Assembly (NCBI GenBank): GCA_046160245.1
Contig: JBJXGU010000284.1
Span: 1-7,153, forward strand
Source: JAJTFW01 sp046160245
Lineage (GTDB): Bacteria; Bacteroidota; Bacteroidia; AKYH767-A; OLB10
Direction: 5' to 3'
Length of the DNA: 7,153 nt
Below the pieces are notes generated by a model that was given only the letters and a program-made list of their open reading frames with translations, was not told the DNA's origin and did no database searches. Position 1 is the first letter of the stretch. Each line of letters begins with the position of its first letter. A program made the position numbers and the translations under genes. Below are positions 1 to 5,976 of this stretch, piece by piece.

Positions 1-845
1 AACCAGTTTCGCTCTCTGAACGATTGACGATGATTCTCTTTGTATTGTACATCGGTTAGTCCGCCCGGTTGCTGACTTTTATAATCCATGCGCGTATACT
101 CGGCGCCGATATTTATTTTTTTTGTAAGCTGATAGTTTGCAGAAAAATATCCGGTGTAAATACTGTATTCGCTGTTGTTGCGCCATCCGTCGGCTGAACG
201 ATGATGCAAAAATCCATAATAAGAAAACTTTTTATAGGTTCCACCCAATGCATTGTAGGTATTGAATAATCCATAGGAGCCAACGGTTTGTTGCGTTTCA
301 AAAGAGATGGGCTTGTTGGGATTTCCTTTCTTAATTTGATAATTGAGCAATCCACCAAACTGCGGACCATACTGCAAAGAAGCAGCACCACGTACCACTT
401 CAATTTTACTTAATGCTTCCATGGGTGGCGTATAATAAGTTTCCGGATATCCAAAAATATCTGAACAAACATCGTAGCCGTTTTGTCTAACATTAAATTC
501 CCACGAACGATTAGGACTTAATCCGCGCGTTGCCACACCCACCTGAATTCCGGAACCATCGTTCTCCCAAATACTCATGCCCGGAACCTTTCCAAAAACT
601 TGGCGAGTATTATTCGTACTGAGGTCGGCATTTATTTTATCCATTTGGATCACCGTTGATTTCTTACCCGCATAAATCACATTGTCCTTTACATCGGGCA
701 TCTGCTCCACTCCACCTAATGCATTTTGATCCTTTATGATTACTTCGTTGAGATCGATCACTTTTGATGTATCGGTTTTTTGGGCATAAATGGCCGAAAA
801 TGAAGTGAAACTTAATATAACGGAAACTGTAATTAATCTTAACAT
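1..845 (-). CDS. FecA-like TonB-dependent outer-membrane receptor, N-terminal part (runs off left edge)
   Basis: About 281 codons are open from the ATG at 845 to the window edge, with no stop. The start is followed by a clean signal peptide (MLRLITVSVILSFTSFSAIYA, cut before Q22). A short linker that may hold the TonB box follows (about residues 28-38), then a plug domain. Plug hallmarks are the KVPGMSIWENDGSGIQ stretch (86-101), the TRGLSPNRSWEFN stretch (106-118) and VVRGAASLQYG (150-160) followed by QFGG. This wording is typical of the FecA branch (ferric dicitrate and related ferric chelates) in Bacteroidota. The visible 3' portion then enters beta-barrel strands. There is no carboxypeptidase-like N-terminal domain of the SusC type. 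A full receptor would be roughly 700-800 residues, so most of the barrel lies outside. The exact ligand cannot be read from this part. The promoter carries a palindromic operator (901-917), consistent with iron control; the iron link is inferred. Confidence 0.9.
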   Translation of the reverse strand, partial: MLRLITVSVILSFTSFSAIYAQKTDTSKVIDLNEVIIKDQNALGGVEQMPDVKDNVIYAGKKSTVIQMDKINADLSTNNTRQVFGKVPGMSIWENDGSGIQVGVATRGLSPNRSWEFNVRQNGYDVCSDIFGYPETYYTPPMEALSKIEVVRGAASLQYGPQFGGLLNYQIKKGNPNKPISFETQQTVGSYGLFNTYNALGGTYKKFSYYGFLHHRSADGWRNNSEYSIYTGYFSANYQLTKKINIGAEYTRMDYKSQQPGGLTDVQYKENHRQSFRERNW

Positions 846-864
846 ATTGATTTATAGTGTTTAA

Positions 865-881
865 AATAGAATGATTCCTTT
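865..881. promoter_or_regulatory. Second, imperfect copy of the operator
   Basis: The 11 bases TAGAATGATTC (867-877) repeat the core of the 901-917 palindrome exactly, but the outer flanks do not pair. The centres are 36 bp apart. It would fall around or just after the expected transcription start, so it could be a secondary, weaker site for the same regulator. Confidence 0.35.
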
Positions 882-889
882 GAACGGGA

Positions 890-921
890 CAAAAGTATTA
901 TTTAGAATGATTCTAAACAAG
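890..921 (-). promoter_or_regulatory. Promoter of the FecA-like receptor gene
   Basis: On the minus strand TACTTTTG (897-890) matches the Bacteroidota -7 element TAnnTTTG exactly. CTTG (921-918) gives a -33-like element with a 20-nt spacer. A start site near 883 would give a leader of about 38 nt before the ATG at 845. No Shine-Dalgarno sequence is visible, as is usual in this phylum. Confidence 0.6.
901..917. promoter_or_regulatory. Perfect 17-bp palindromic operator between -33 and -7 of the receptor gene
   Basis: TTTAGAATGATTCTAAA is a perfect 8-1-8 inverted repeat. It lies between the -7 box (890-897) and the -33 element (918-921), filling most of the spacer, where a bound repressor would block RNA polymerase. 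Its A/T-rich 8-1-8 form resembles Fur-type iron boxes in layout, and the gene is an iron-type receptor. Assignment to Fur rather than a DtxR-type regulator is inference. Confidence 0.6.
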
Positions 922-1130
922 GATACGATTGTGATTTATATCAATCCTCCTGAAATGGTGGATAATAGATTTTTTTTTAAAAGGAATTGGGGGTTGAAAT
1001 CAAATCCAATTTAAGACGCGATCAAATCAAGCATACTAAAGATGGCTTTGAGGTGCGAACGAGATGGGATTTGTTCAATGACTTATGTTTCAAAAAAAAA
1101 TCGCCCGCTTTTGAGGTTTTATGCTATCTC
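922..1130. other. Intergenic region downstream of the T9SS propeller gene
   Basis: About 210 bp separate the receptor promoter from the stop of the gene at 1131. A + strand frame is open from a TTG at 987 into the antisense of the propeller gene, but it has no convincing start or family. No good intrinsic terminator was found: the long T run on the minus strand near 1091-1099 is preceded only by a weak A/T stem. Confidence 0.4.
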
Positions 1131-1352
1131 TTATTGCTTTATAAATTTCCGGACAACGGAATTTTCAAAATCGGCTATCTTAATATAATAAACCCCTTCC
1201 GACAAATGCGAAACATTAATTCGATTCGTGTTTTCAATTTGAACAACTATTTCGCCCATTGCATTTGAAATGACCACTTGAAAAATGGAATTACTTTCTA
1301 AATTAAATAAATTAATAAAATCTGCTACCGGATTCGGTGCAATTATAAATGC
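1131..1352 (-). other. T9SS type A C-terminal sorting domain (coding segment)
   Basis: The last 73 residues begin AFIIAPNPVADF and contain the usual Por_Secre_tail signposts: PNP near the start, VVISNAMGEIV in the middle, LSEGVYYIKI near the end, and a basic, lysine-containing terminus. In known systems this domain is recognised by the type IX machinery and then removed, with the cargo released or anchored. Confidence 0.88.
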
Positions 1353-3095
1353 ATTACTTTCATTTCCTATATTATTTACAGCAATGGTTTTTGAAAAGGA
1401 GCTCTGTCCATTAAAATCTGTTTGCTGTAACTGGTAATAATTAATTCCGCGAAATGGATTGAGATCCGTGAAAGTATAATTTGAAGATTGCGTACTCGTG
1501 CCTGCACCGATAACCGTTCCAATGTTTTCAAAATCATTTCCGGTATGGCTTCTTAGGAGTGAAAAATAACTATTGTTGATTTCGCTGGCAGTGGTCCAGG
1601 ACAAAATATTTTTATTGCCATGAGCCTTTCCTTCAAAAGAAATTAATTCAATGGGTAAGGGGGTGCTGACATAGTTCATCTTATGAATAAAAATATCTTC
1701 ATTTCCTGCTGATGAAATATTAGCGATTCCTGCATCGGGATTAAAGTCAACCGTGGAAGAAAAAAATCCAGTTGTATAAATATTATTCGCGGCATCAACC
1801 AGTATGGATATTCCACATCCAATATTACTATTACCCTTTAAAGCTTTTGCCCATAAAAAATTACCTGTGATATCTAACATCGAAATGAAAATATCTTGTG
1901 GACCGGTGGGAATCAAATTAAACACACCTGCGCCAGGATTAAAATCAACTGTAGAACTAAAGCAACCCGAAAAAACAACATTCCCATTTATATCTGTATT
2001 GATAGCAAAGGCATCCTCATAGTCCATACCTTCTAAATTCTTAGCCCAAACAAAATTTCCGGCATTATTAATTTTGCAAATAAAAACATCAAAGAAACCC
2101 GAGGAAGTTATATTCGAAACTCCGGCATTCGGATCAAAATCAGCAGTACCTTCAAAAGTCCCAATGGTATAGATATTTCCGAGCGCATCAATAGTCAATG
2201 AATTTGCAGAGTCGAAATTATTTCCGCCAAAGGATTTCGCCCAAACAAAATTTCCTGCTGCATCTAACTTTAAAATAAATACATCTTCACTACCCCCAGA
2301 ACTCAAATTAAAGACACTTGCACTCGGGTCAAAATCTACAGTGCCATTAAAGCCTCCCGCAGCAAATACATTTCCACTTGCATCTACTGAAATTGCATAC
2401 GCCACATCCGGATTCAATCCACCTAAACTTTTAGCCCAAACGAAATTTCCTGCTGCATCTAATTTGCAAACAAAAAAATCATAGGATCCAACAGCCGTCA
2501 TGTTTGATGTTCCCGCCCCCGGATTAAAATCAACGGTTCCCAAAAACTGTCCGGTAATGTAAACGTTGTTCATGGCATCAAGAATTATACTCCAGCTATA
2601 ATCGCCGTTGCTATTTCCAATTCTTTTCGCCCAAATAAAATTACCTGACGGATCCAATTTACAAACAAACATATCATAACTTCCAGCTGAAGTTAAATTA
2701 GCAGTACCTGTACCCGGATCAAAGTCTGCAGTTCCACTAAAATGACCAGTGATGTAAATATTTCCAGCGGCATCCAACGAAACTCCTGAACCATCGTCCC
2801 AACTGTTACCACCTAAGCGTCTTGCCCAAAGAAAATTACCATTCGCATCTAATTTCGAAACATAAATATCGCTCTGTCCTGCTGCAGTAAGATTGGCAGT
2901 ACCAGCACCCGGATTAAAATCAGCAGTCCCTAAAAAATAACCGGTAGTGTATACATTACCGGCACCATCAATTCCAATAGAAGCAGAATAATCGCTGTTT
3001 GTACCCCCTAGAGATTTTGCCCATGCAAAAGTTTGTGCATTGGAATAAATTGTTGAAATTGATAAAATCAGAAACAGAATGAGCGGGCGTAACAT
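1131..3095 (-). CDS. Secreted seven-bladed beta-propeller protein with T9SS sorting domain
   Basis: The protein has 654 residues. The frame is open further upstream to 3185, but I chose the ATG at 3095 because it begins a clean signal peptide (MLRPLILFLILSISTIYSNA, then Q21). Residues 23-475 are seven consecutive blades of the SBBP type. Each starts with F(A/L/I/V)WAK/R, then a D-x-x-G/N-N-(V/I)-(Y/F) turn, a G-T-(A/V)-D-F-(D/N)-P motif and a final FV.KLD..GN. The first six blades are exactly 65 residues long and the seventh has one extra residue near its middle. Residues about 480-580 form the PLPIELISFEG domain common before sorting tails in Bacteroidota. Residues 582-654 (PNPVADFINL ... 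LSEGVYYIKI ... RKFIKQ) are a type A T9SS C-terminal domain, so export to the surface or medium is expected. The binding partner is unknown; such propellers usually mediate adhesion or protein contacts. Confidence 0.92.
   Translation of the reverse strand: MLRPLILFLILSISTIYSNAQTFAWAKSLGGTNSDYSASIGIDGAGNVYTTGYFLGTADFNPGAGTANLTAAGQSDIYVSKLDANGNFLWARRLGGNSWDDGSGVSLDAAGNIYITGHFSGTADFDPGTGTANLTSAGSYDMFVCKLDPSGNFIWAKRIGNSNGDYSWSIILDAMNNVYITGQFLGTVDFNPGAGTSNMTAVGSYDFFVCKLDAAGNFVWAKSLGGLNPDVAYAISVDASGNVFAAGGFNGTVDFDPSASVFNLSSGGSEDVFILKLDAAGNFVWAKSFGGNNFDSANSLTIDALGNIYTIGTFEGTADFDPNAGVSNITSSGFFDVFICKINNAGNFVWAKNLEGMDYEDAFAINTDINGNVVFSGCFSSTVDFNPGAGVFNLIPTGPQDIFISMLDITGNFLWAKALKGNSNIGCGISILVDAANNIYTTGFFSSTVDFNPDAGIANISSAGNEDIFIHKMNYVSTPLPIELISFEGKAHGNKNILSWTTASEINNSYFSLLRSHTGNDFENIGTVIGAGTSTQSSNYTFTDLNPFRGINYYQLQQTDFNGQSSFSKTIAVNNIGNESNAFIIAPNPVADFINLFNLESNSIFQVVISNAMGEIVVQIENTNRINVSHLSEGVYYIKIADFENSVVRKFIKQ
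1671..3029 (-). repeat. Seven tandem 65-residue (195-bp) propeller repeats
   Basis: Repeat boundaries, counted from the F of F.WAK, fall at 3029, 2834, 2639, 2444, 2249, 2054 and 1859, exactly 195 bp apart. The last repeat is slightly irregular (one extra residue) and ends near 1671. Seven units match a complete closed propeller. The copies are diverged at DNA level but clearly share the W-A-K and DF(N/D)P blocks. Confidence 0.9.
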
Positions 3096-3123
3096 GGTTT
3101 TAAATTCAATCAATGGTGTTTTG

Positions 3124-3155
3124 TAAAGGTAGGCTTTCGTACAACGCCAGTCAAA
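3124..3155 (-). promoter_or_regulatory. Probable promoter of the propeller gene
   Basis: On the minus strand TTTG (3155-3152) is followed after 20 nt by TACCTTTA (3131-3124), one base off the -7 consensus TAnnTTTG. It would start transcription near 3117, just upstream of the chosen ATG at 3095 and downstream of the longer possible start at 3185. This supports the shorter protein. Confidence 0.4.
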
Positions 3156-3159
3156 CTTT

Positions 3160-3522
3160 AATGTTAAATCAATTTTAATTGACAACCTTCAAAAAATCAT
3201 TGTTTATTAGAAAAATTAAGTAATGAATTGTTTAAGACTAAGGATTTCAACACGAATGATATGCACTCCAATATACCATTGCATTCCAAGCACTATTAGA
3301 GGGTAAAGTATCGTCTTTGAGATCAAAGCCGATTGTCAAAAAAACGTCATAAAAGCGAGACGCTTAAATATTATCGTGGTTCGCAAAAGAACAGCAACTT
3401 CTGGCATTCTATGGTAAAGGATGAGAAAATGCTTATTTAAAAGTAGAATTGCTCGGAAGATTTGTTGTAGGGAATCCATCGCAGTTTCAACAAAAGTCTT
3501 CATTGCAATTATCAATTCCGAA
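3160..3522. other. Long intergenic stretch with no recognisable gene
   Basis: All three + frames have short open stretches broken by stops, for example one reading ENAYLKVELLGRFVV from about 3424. The minus strand has a 55-codon frame from an ATG at 3503 to a stop at 3336. None has a recognised motif or a good promoter. A small hairpin AAGCG-AGA-CGCTT (3353-3365) is too weak and has no T tract to be called a terminator. The stretch may be a decayed gene, but I cannot identify it. Confidence 0.35.
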
Positions 3523-4044
3523 TTACGGGCTAATTGACACTTCGTATCCTATGATTTGATTGTATTCAATCTTACTGCCAAGAATCCCTGTTACTCCATT
3601 CAATTTGTATGATCTTAATGGATTCATACATTGGCAACCCTCTTCATAAGTTGAAAAATTTTTCTTTTTGCATTTCATGTTCTCTTGCTGCTCTTCAATA
3701 TTAGTGATTGCAATTTCATTCTCGCCGTTGTTTACGGTTGTTGAATACAAATGCAGTTTCCAATCAAATGCACCAACAATTTTATAGTCCACTGATTGCA
3801 TATAAACTCTTGTGCTCGTATTTACAGTTTGAAAATAAACTCCCGCACCGTTAATTATTCTTAAGCTATCTATCAAGACTCCCAAATTGCTCCCTCTTTG
3901 ATATCGGTAAAGTGTAAAATCACTCAAACTATCCACCGTCTTTGCATTGAATGAAAGAATTAAATTGGTCTTTTCGCAATCTACCGTTTTAGAGCAGCCG
4001 GCTATTGCTAAAAAAGAAAGAATTAAGTAAATATTCCCTTTCAT
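3523..4044 (-). CDS. Predicted lipoprotein of unknown function
   Basis: The protein has 173 residues. The frame opens at 4092, but the ATG at 4044 gives the best signal: MKGNIYLILSFLAIAG followed by C17 and SK, a good lipobox (A-I-A-G-C). The mature part is mostly beta-like and polar. A cysteine follows soon after the lipidated one (CSKTVDCEKT), and a Cys-rich stretch lies near the end (MKCKKKNFSTYEEGCQCMNP). I do not recognise the family. The Cys-x-Cys and nearby Cys could form disulfides in the periplasm or at the outer membrane. Its length and style recall small Bacteroidota lipoproteins with a single beta domain. It sits just downstream of the repeat cluster, and no consensus promoter is obvious ahead of it. 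Confidence 0.75.
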   Translation of the reverse strand: MKGNIYLILSFLAIAGCSKTVDCEKTNLILSFNAKTVDSLSDFTLYRYQRGSNLGVLIDSLRIINGAGVYFQTVNTSTRVYMQSVDYKIVGAFDWKLHLYSTTVNNGENEIAITNIEEQQENMKCKKKNFSTYEEGCQCMNPLRSYKLNGVTGILGSKIEYNQIIGYEVSISP

Positions 4045-4116
4045 ATACAGTATTGCATTTAGCAGCCTAAGTATTACTTTCATTTTTTGCATTTAGTTTT
4101 TAACCTAGCGAAGTAG

Positions 4117-4182
4117 CAGACAAGTTGTCTTCGACAAGCTGCTTTCGACAAGCTGCCATCGACAAGCTGCCTTCGACAAGCT
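4117..4182 (+). repeat. 14-bp tandem repeat, about five units
   Basis: Units begin at 4117 (degenerate), 4131, 4145, 4159 and 4173, exactly 14 bp apart. Four share TCGACAAGCT, followed by a variable GC(T/C) and two or so bases. The last unit runs into CAGG, giving TTCGACAAGCTCAGG, a word I recall as common between genes in many bacteria; that recollection is not checked. Confidence 0.85.
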
Positions 4183-4183
4183 C

Positions 4184-4219
4184 AGGCAACTTAGGCAACT
4201 TAGGCAACTCAGGCAACTC
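4184..4219 (+). repeat. 9-bp tandem repeat, four units
   Basis: Four head-to-tail copies of AGGCAACTT/AGGCAACTC occupy 36 bp with only the ninth base varying. Exact short tandem copies like these are prone to slippage, so copy number may vary between strains. Confidence 0.9.
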
Positions 4220-4285
4220 TCCCCCGAAGTACTTCGCTCCGCTGCGACTTCAGGGCTGCGCTACTCTCCCCCGAAGTACTTCGCT
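4216..4285. repeat. Two 23-bp direct copies, each with a 12-bp palindrome
   Basis: The 23 bases at 4216-4238 recur exactly at 4263-4285, 47 bp apart. Each contains CGAAGTACTTCG (4225-4236 and 4272-4283), a perfect palindrome preceded by a run of five C. A hairpin with a 4-bp stem is possible in RNA from either strand. Confidence 0.85.
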
Positions 4286-4333
4286 TCCCTGTAGTATTTC
4301 GTTTTGCTTCAACCACAGGGTTCCGCTGCGACT

Positions 4334-4882
4334 TCAGGGCTTCGCTAACATCCCTTCACACTTGCTTATCATTTGAATGACGAGTTGTTCGTTATTACAG
4401 GGATCGTATGCTTTTCTTTCTTGAGCAATTTTCAAATAATAAATTGCTTGCTCACAGGAATCCAGATTCGCAAGGATTAAACCTAAATGAGTGTACACAA
4501 TATTGTATTTACTATCGAGCGCGAGAGCTTGTCTAAAATCAGCTATCGCACCGATACTATCATGCATTTCCGATTTACACAGACCTCTGTTATCAAATGC
4601 AAAAGGATTATGGGGATGCAAACTTATACTCTTATTAAAATCCGCCATTGCACTTTTACAATTTCCTTCGATGGCATAGCTTGTTCCTCTGTTTAAATAC
4701 GCAGGCCAATACGCATCATTTAATTTTATGGATGAATCAAAATCTTGAATAGCCCCCTCAAAATTTTTCTCCTTCGTTTTCTGATACCCGCTTTGATTCA
4801 ATTTATAATACTCGGGCATACAGCCGTAGCAAAGACAAAAAATTATCATGATAGTAAGCAGTTTGCAAATCCTATTTTCCAT
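4334..4882 (-). CDS. TPR-repeat lipoprotein
   Basis: The protein has 182 residues. A hydrophobic N-terminus (ICKLLTIMIIFCLCYG) ends in C21, so this is a probable lipoprotein, although the C at -3 makes the lipobox unusual. Four tetratricopeptide units follow: about 26-57, 58-92 (AYLNRGTSYAIEGN), 93-126 (AFDNRGLCKSEMHDS) and 127-160 (VYTHLGLILANLDS). The G/A-Y/A and A..DF patterns at helix positions are canonical. TPR domains bind partner proteins, and nothing here shows which. The last residues (LAKP) and the TGA stop come from the repeat cluster, because 4334-4347 is part of a repeat copy. A -7-like TAAATTTG lies at 4902-4895 without a good -33 partner. Confidence 0.85.
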   Translation of the reverse strand: MENRICKLLTIMIIFCLCYGCMPEYYKLNQSGYQKTKEKNFEGAIQDFDSSIKLNDAYWPAYLNRGTSYAIEGNCKSAMADFNKSISLHPHNPFAFDNRGLCKSEMHDSIGAIADFRQALALDSKYNIVYTHLGLILANLDSCEQAIYYLKIAQERKAYDPCNNEQLVIQMISKCEGMLAKP

Positions 4883-4953
4883 CCAGCTAAATTACAAATT
4901 TAATTTTTCATTACAGCTGTATGAGAGGATCAATTTGCATCAGCTGGAATTCG

Positions 4954-5571
4954 TTATACTGCCTCTTTTTGCTGATGGTCGGTGCAGTCGATACGCAATT
5001 CGTGGTCGGCGAGTTTGGTGTTGAGCAAACTACAAAAGTGCTTTTGACCATTCTTGTTGGCCTTGTAATACTGACACGTAAAACACATTCTTTGAATGGT
5101 GATGACACCCGTCTTATTTAAATGAACAATGATGTCCAATAAGCTTAACAACAAATTCTCCTTGTCCGAAGAATGCAATTTGTCAATCGGAACTTGAATT
5201 TGCTTGGCGAACAAGGAGGTTTGCTCAGCAATGCTTTGACCTTTCTTCGTTAAATGAATGATGTAACTTCGGGTGTCGTGCGGCTCATATACTTTTTTAA
5301 TGAGCTGTTTTTGATCCAGCGTTTTAATGGTCTCGCTAATCGTTGCCTTCGTCATATTAAATTCGTCGGCAAGGTAGCTTACCTTTCTTTTTTCCTCACC
5401 ATGATTGAGTAGAAAAATAAGTACTTGTACTTGAATCGGACTCAATGAAAATTCTTTACTCTCATTCCACAACAATACTCTAAACGCTTGCGAAACTCTT
5501 TCTAAAGAAGCAACAATTTTACTTTCAATACTTGAATTTTGATGTTCTAAATCAAAGGCTGATTTCTTCAT
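4954..5571 (-). CDS. MarR-family regulator with C-terminal four-cysteine tail
   Basis: The protein has 205 residues, longer than the usual 140-160 of MarR proteins. Residues 10-155 form the MarR fold. The winged helix-turn-helix includes LSPIQVQVLIFLL (43-55), the recognition region ADEFNMTKATISETIKTLDQ (68-87) and the wing with D99-T-R-S (HDTRSYIIHLTKKG). The extra C-terminus holds C163-F-T-C166, C180 and C196, ending DCTDH. The spacing C-x2-C-x13-C-x15-C could bind a metal or an Fe-S cluster or act as a thiol switch; this is inference. The start overlaps the stop of the upstream DUF2024 gene as TAATG (shared base 5571), implying coupled translation. It probably binds the inverted repeats at 6256-6274 and/or 5932-5967 and represses its own operon. 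Confidence 0.88.
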   Translation of the reverse strand: MKKSAFDLEHQNSSIESKIVASLERVSQAFRVLLWNESKEFSLSPIQVQVLIFLLNHGEEKRKVSYLADEFNMTKATISETIKTLDQKQLIKKVYEPHDTRSYIIHLTKKGQSIAEQTSLFAKQIQVPIDKLHSSDKENLLLSLLDIIVHLNKTGVITIQRMCFTCQYYKANKNGQKHFCSLLNTKLADHELRIDCTDHQQKEAV

Positions 5572-5915
5572 TAATCACAATTTTCCATCTCGATGATAAA
5601 GTACCCTTGCTTCTTAATATCGGCTTCCCAGGTAGGGCGCAACGATTCTAGGTGACAAAACCGACATTCTTTAGCAGATAAAGGTTGACCCTCTTGTCCT
5701 TTTGTTTTGAGATAGTCTTTGCCATACTTGTAAATTACATCTGTATCTTTAATGGTTTCGGGCGCAAGAATGTCAAAGTGCATTACTTTCCCGTCTTTCT
5801 TGGTTACGTATGTATCCCAAACTGCTATTTTCATTTTATTCGATGGTTTATTTAAAGTTTGACTAATGACTGCTACACAGACCAAAAGTAAAACTATAAT
5901 TATAGATAGTTTCAT
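5571..5915 (-). CDS. DUF2024 family protein with hydrophobic N-terminal extension
   Basis: The protein has 114 residues. Residues 28-114 match the whole of a small DUF2024 protein (MKIAVWDTYVTKKDGKVMHFD, then YLKTKGQEGQ, AKECRFCHLE, GYFIIEM). The role of DUF2024 is unknown. It has a C84-x2-C87-H88 motif that suggests metal or redox chemistry. The first 27 residues (MKLSIIIVLLLVCVAVISQ plus a polar linker) are a signal peptide or membrane anchor not usual in this family. I rejected the longer start at 5939 because the -7 box covers it. A start at M28 (5834) would give the normal cytosolic length and cannot be excluded. It has its own consensus promoter (5939-5969) and overlaps the MarR gene by one base. 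Confidence 0.82.
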   Translation of the reverse strand: MKLSIIIVLLLVCVAVISQTLNKPSNKMKIAVWDTYVTKKDGKVMHFDILAPETIKDTDVIYKYGKDYLKTKGQEGQPLSAKECRFCHLESLRPTWEADIKKQGYFIIEMENCD

Positions 5916-5931
5916 GTTTAAACGTTTTAAA

Positions 5932-5967
5932 TGCCTCACAAAGGTAGCAGGCTATCTTTATGAGGCA
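5932..5967. promoter_or_regulatory. 36-bp near-perfect inverted repeat over the internal promoter
   Basis: Two 17-bp arms (5932-5948 and 5951-5967) around a 2-bp centre pair at 15 of 17 positions; outer TGCCTCA/TGAGGCA and inner TAGC/GCTA are perfect. In minus-strand RNA one mismatch becomes G-U. The repeat covers all of the -7 box and part of -33, so it may be an operator. Because it also lies between two genes it could act as a hairpin reducing read-through, but only a weak T-rich run follows it. Confidence 0.7.
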
Positions 5968-5969
5968 AA
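5939..5969 (-). promoter_or_regulatory. Consensus promoter ahead of the DUF2024-MarR pair
   Basis: On the minus strand TTTG (5969-5966), a 19-nt spacer and TACCTTTG (5946-5939) match the Bacteroidota vegetative consensus at every defined base. It lies just past the stop of the upstream CPVC gene (5977), so the DUF2024-MarR pair can be made independently. Expected start is near 5932, leaving a short leader to the ATG at 5915. Confidence 0.7.
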
Positions 5970-5976
5970 TTATTTT

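Larger units (their letters stand above)
4106..4347. repeat. GC-rich cluster of short tandem and palindromic repeats (REP-like)
   Basis: The stretch is clearly richer in G+C than its neighbours and is built of four nested motifs. First, a 14-bp tandem unit with core TCGACAAGCT at 4131, 4145, 4159 and 4173, plus a degenerate unit at 4117. Second, a 9-bp unit AGGCAACT(T/C) four times at 4184-4219. Third, two 23-bp copies (4216-4238 and 4263-4285) each holding the perfect palindrome CGAAGTACTTCG. Fourth, two 20-bp copies at 4238-4257 and 4322-4341. An inverted pair CCCTGT/ACAGGG (4287-4292 and 4315-4320) lies between them. Such dispersed palindromic blocks between genes are typical of REP-type elements. 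The mechanism that spreads them here is unknown. Confidence 0.85.

Noticed and set aside
1085..1130. Possible intrinsic terminator after the propeller gene
   Set aside because: There is a long T run on the minus strand, but the only stem is short and made of A-T pairs.
987..1268. 93-codon + strand frame overlapping the 3' end of the propeller gene
   Set aside because: It needs a TTG start, has no promoter or family, and half of it is antisense to a well-supported gene.
3096..3185. 30-residue N-terminal extension of the propeller protein
   Set aside because: It would bury the signal peptide, and the probable promoter lies within it.
3336..3503. 55-codon minus-strand frame in the gap below the unknown lipoprotein
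   Set aside because: No promoter, no motif, and rival frames on the + strand look equally plausible.
4117..4219. CRISPR array
   Set aside because: Units of 14 and 9 bp without spacers do not fit a CRISPR array.
4125..4376. + strand frame through the repeat cluster
   Set aside because: Its translation (LGNLGNSGN and so on) simply follows the tandem DNA repeats, and it ends antisense to the TPR gene.
5916..5939. Longer start of the DUF2024 gene (MRHLKRLN...)
   Set aside because: The ATG at 5939 overlaps the -7 promoter element; 5915 starts a clean hydrophobic signal.
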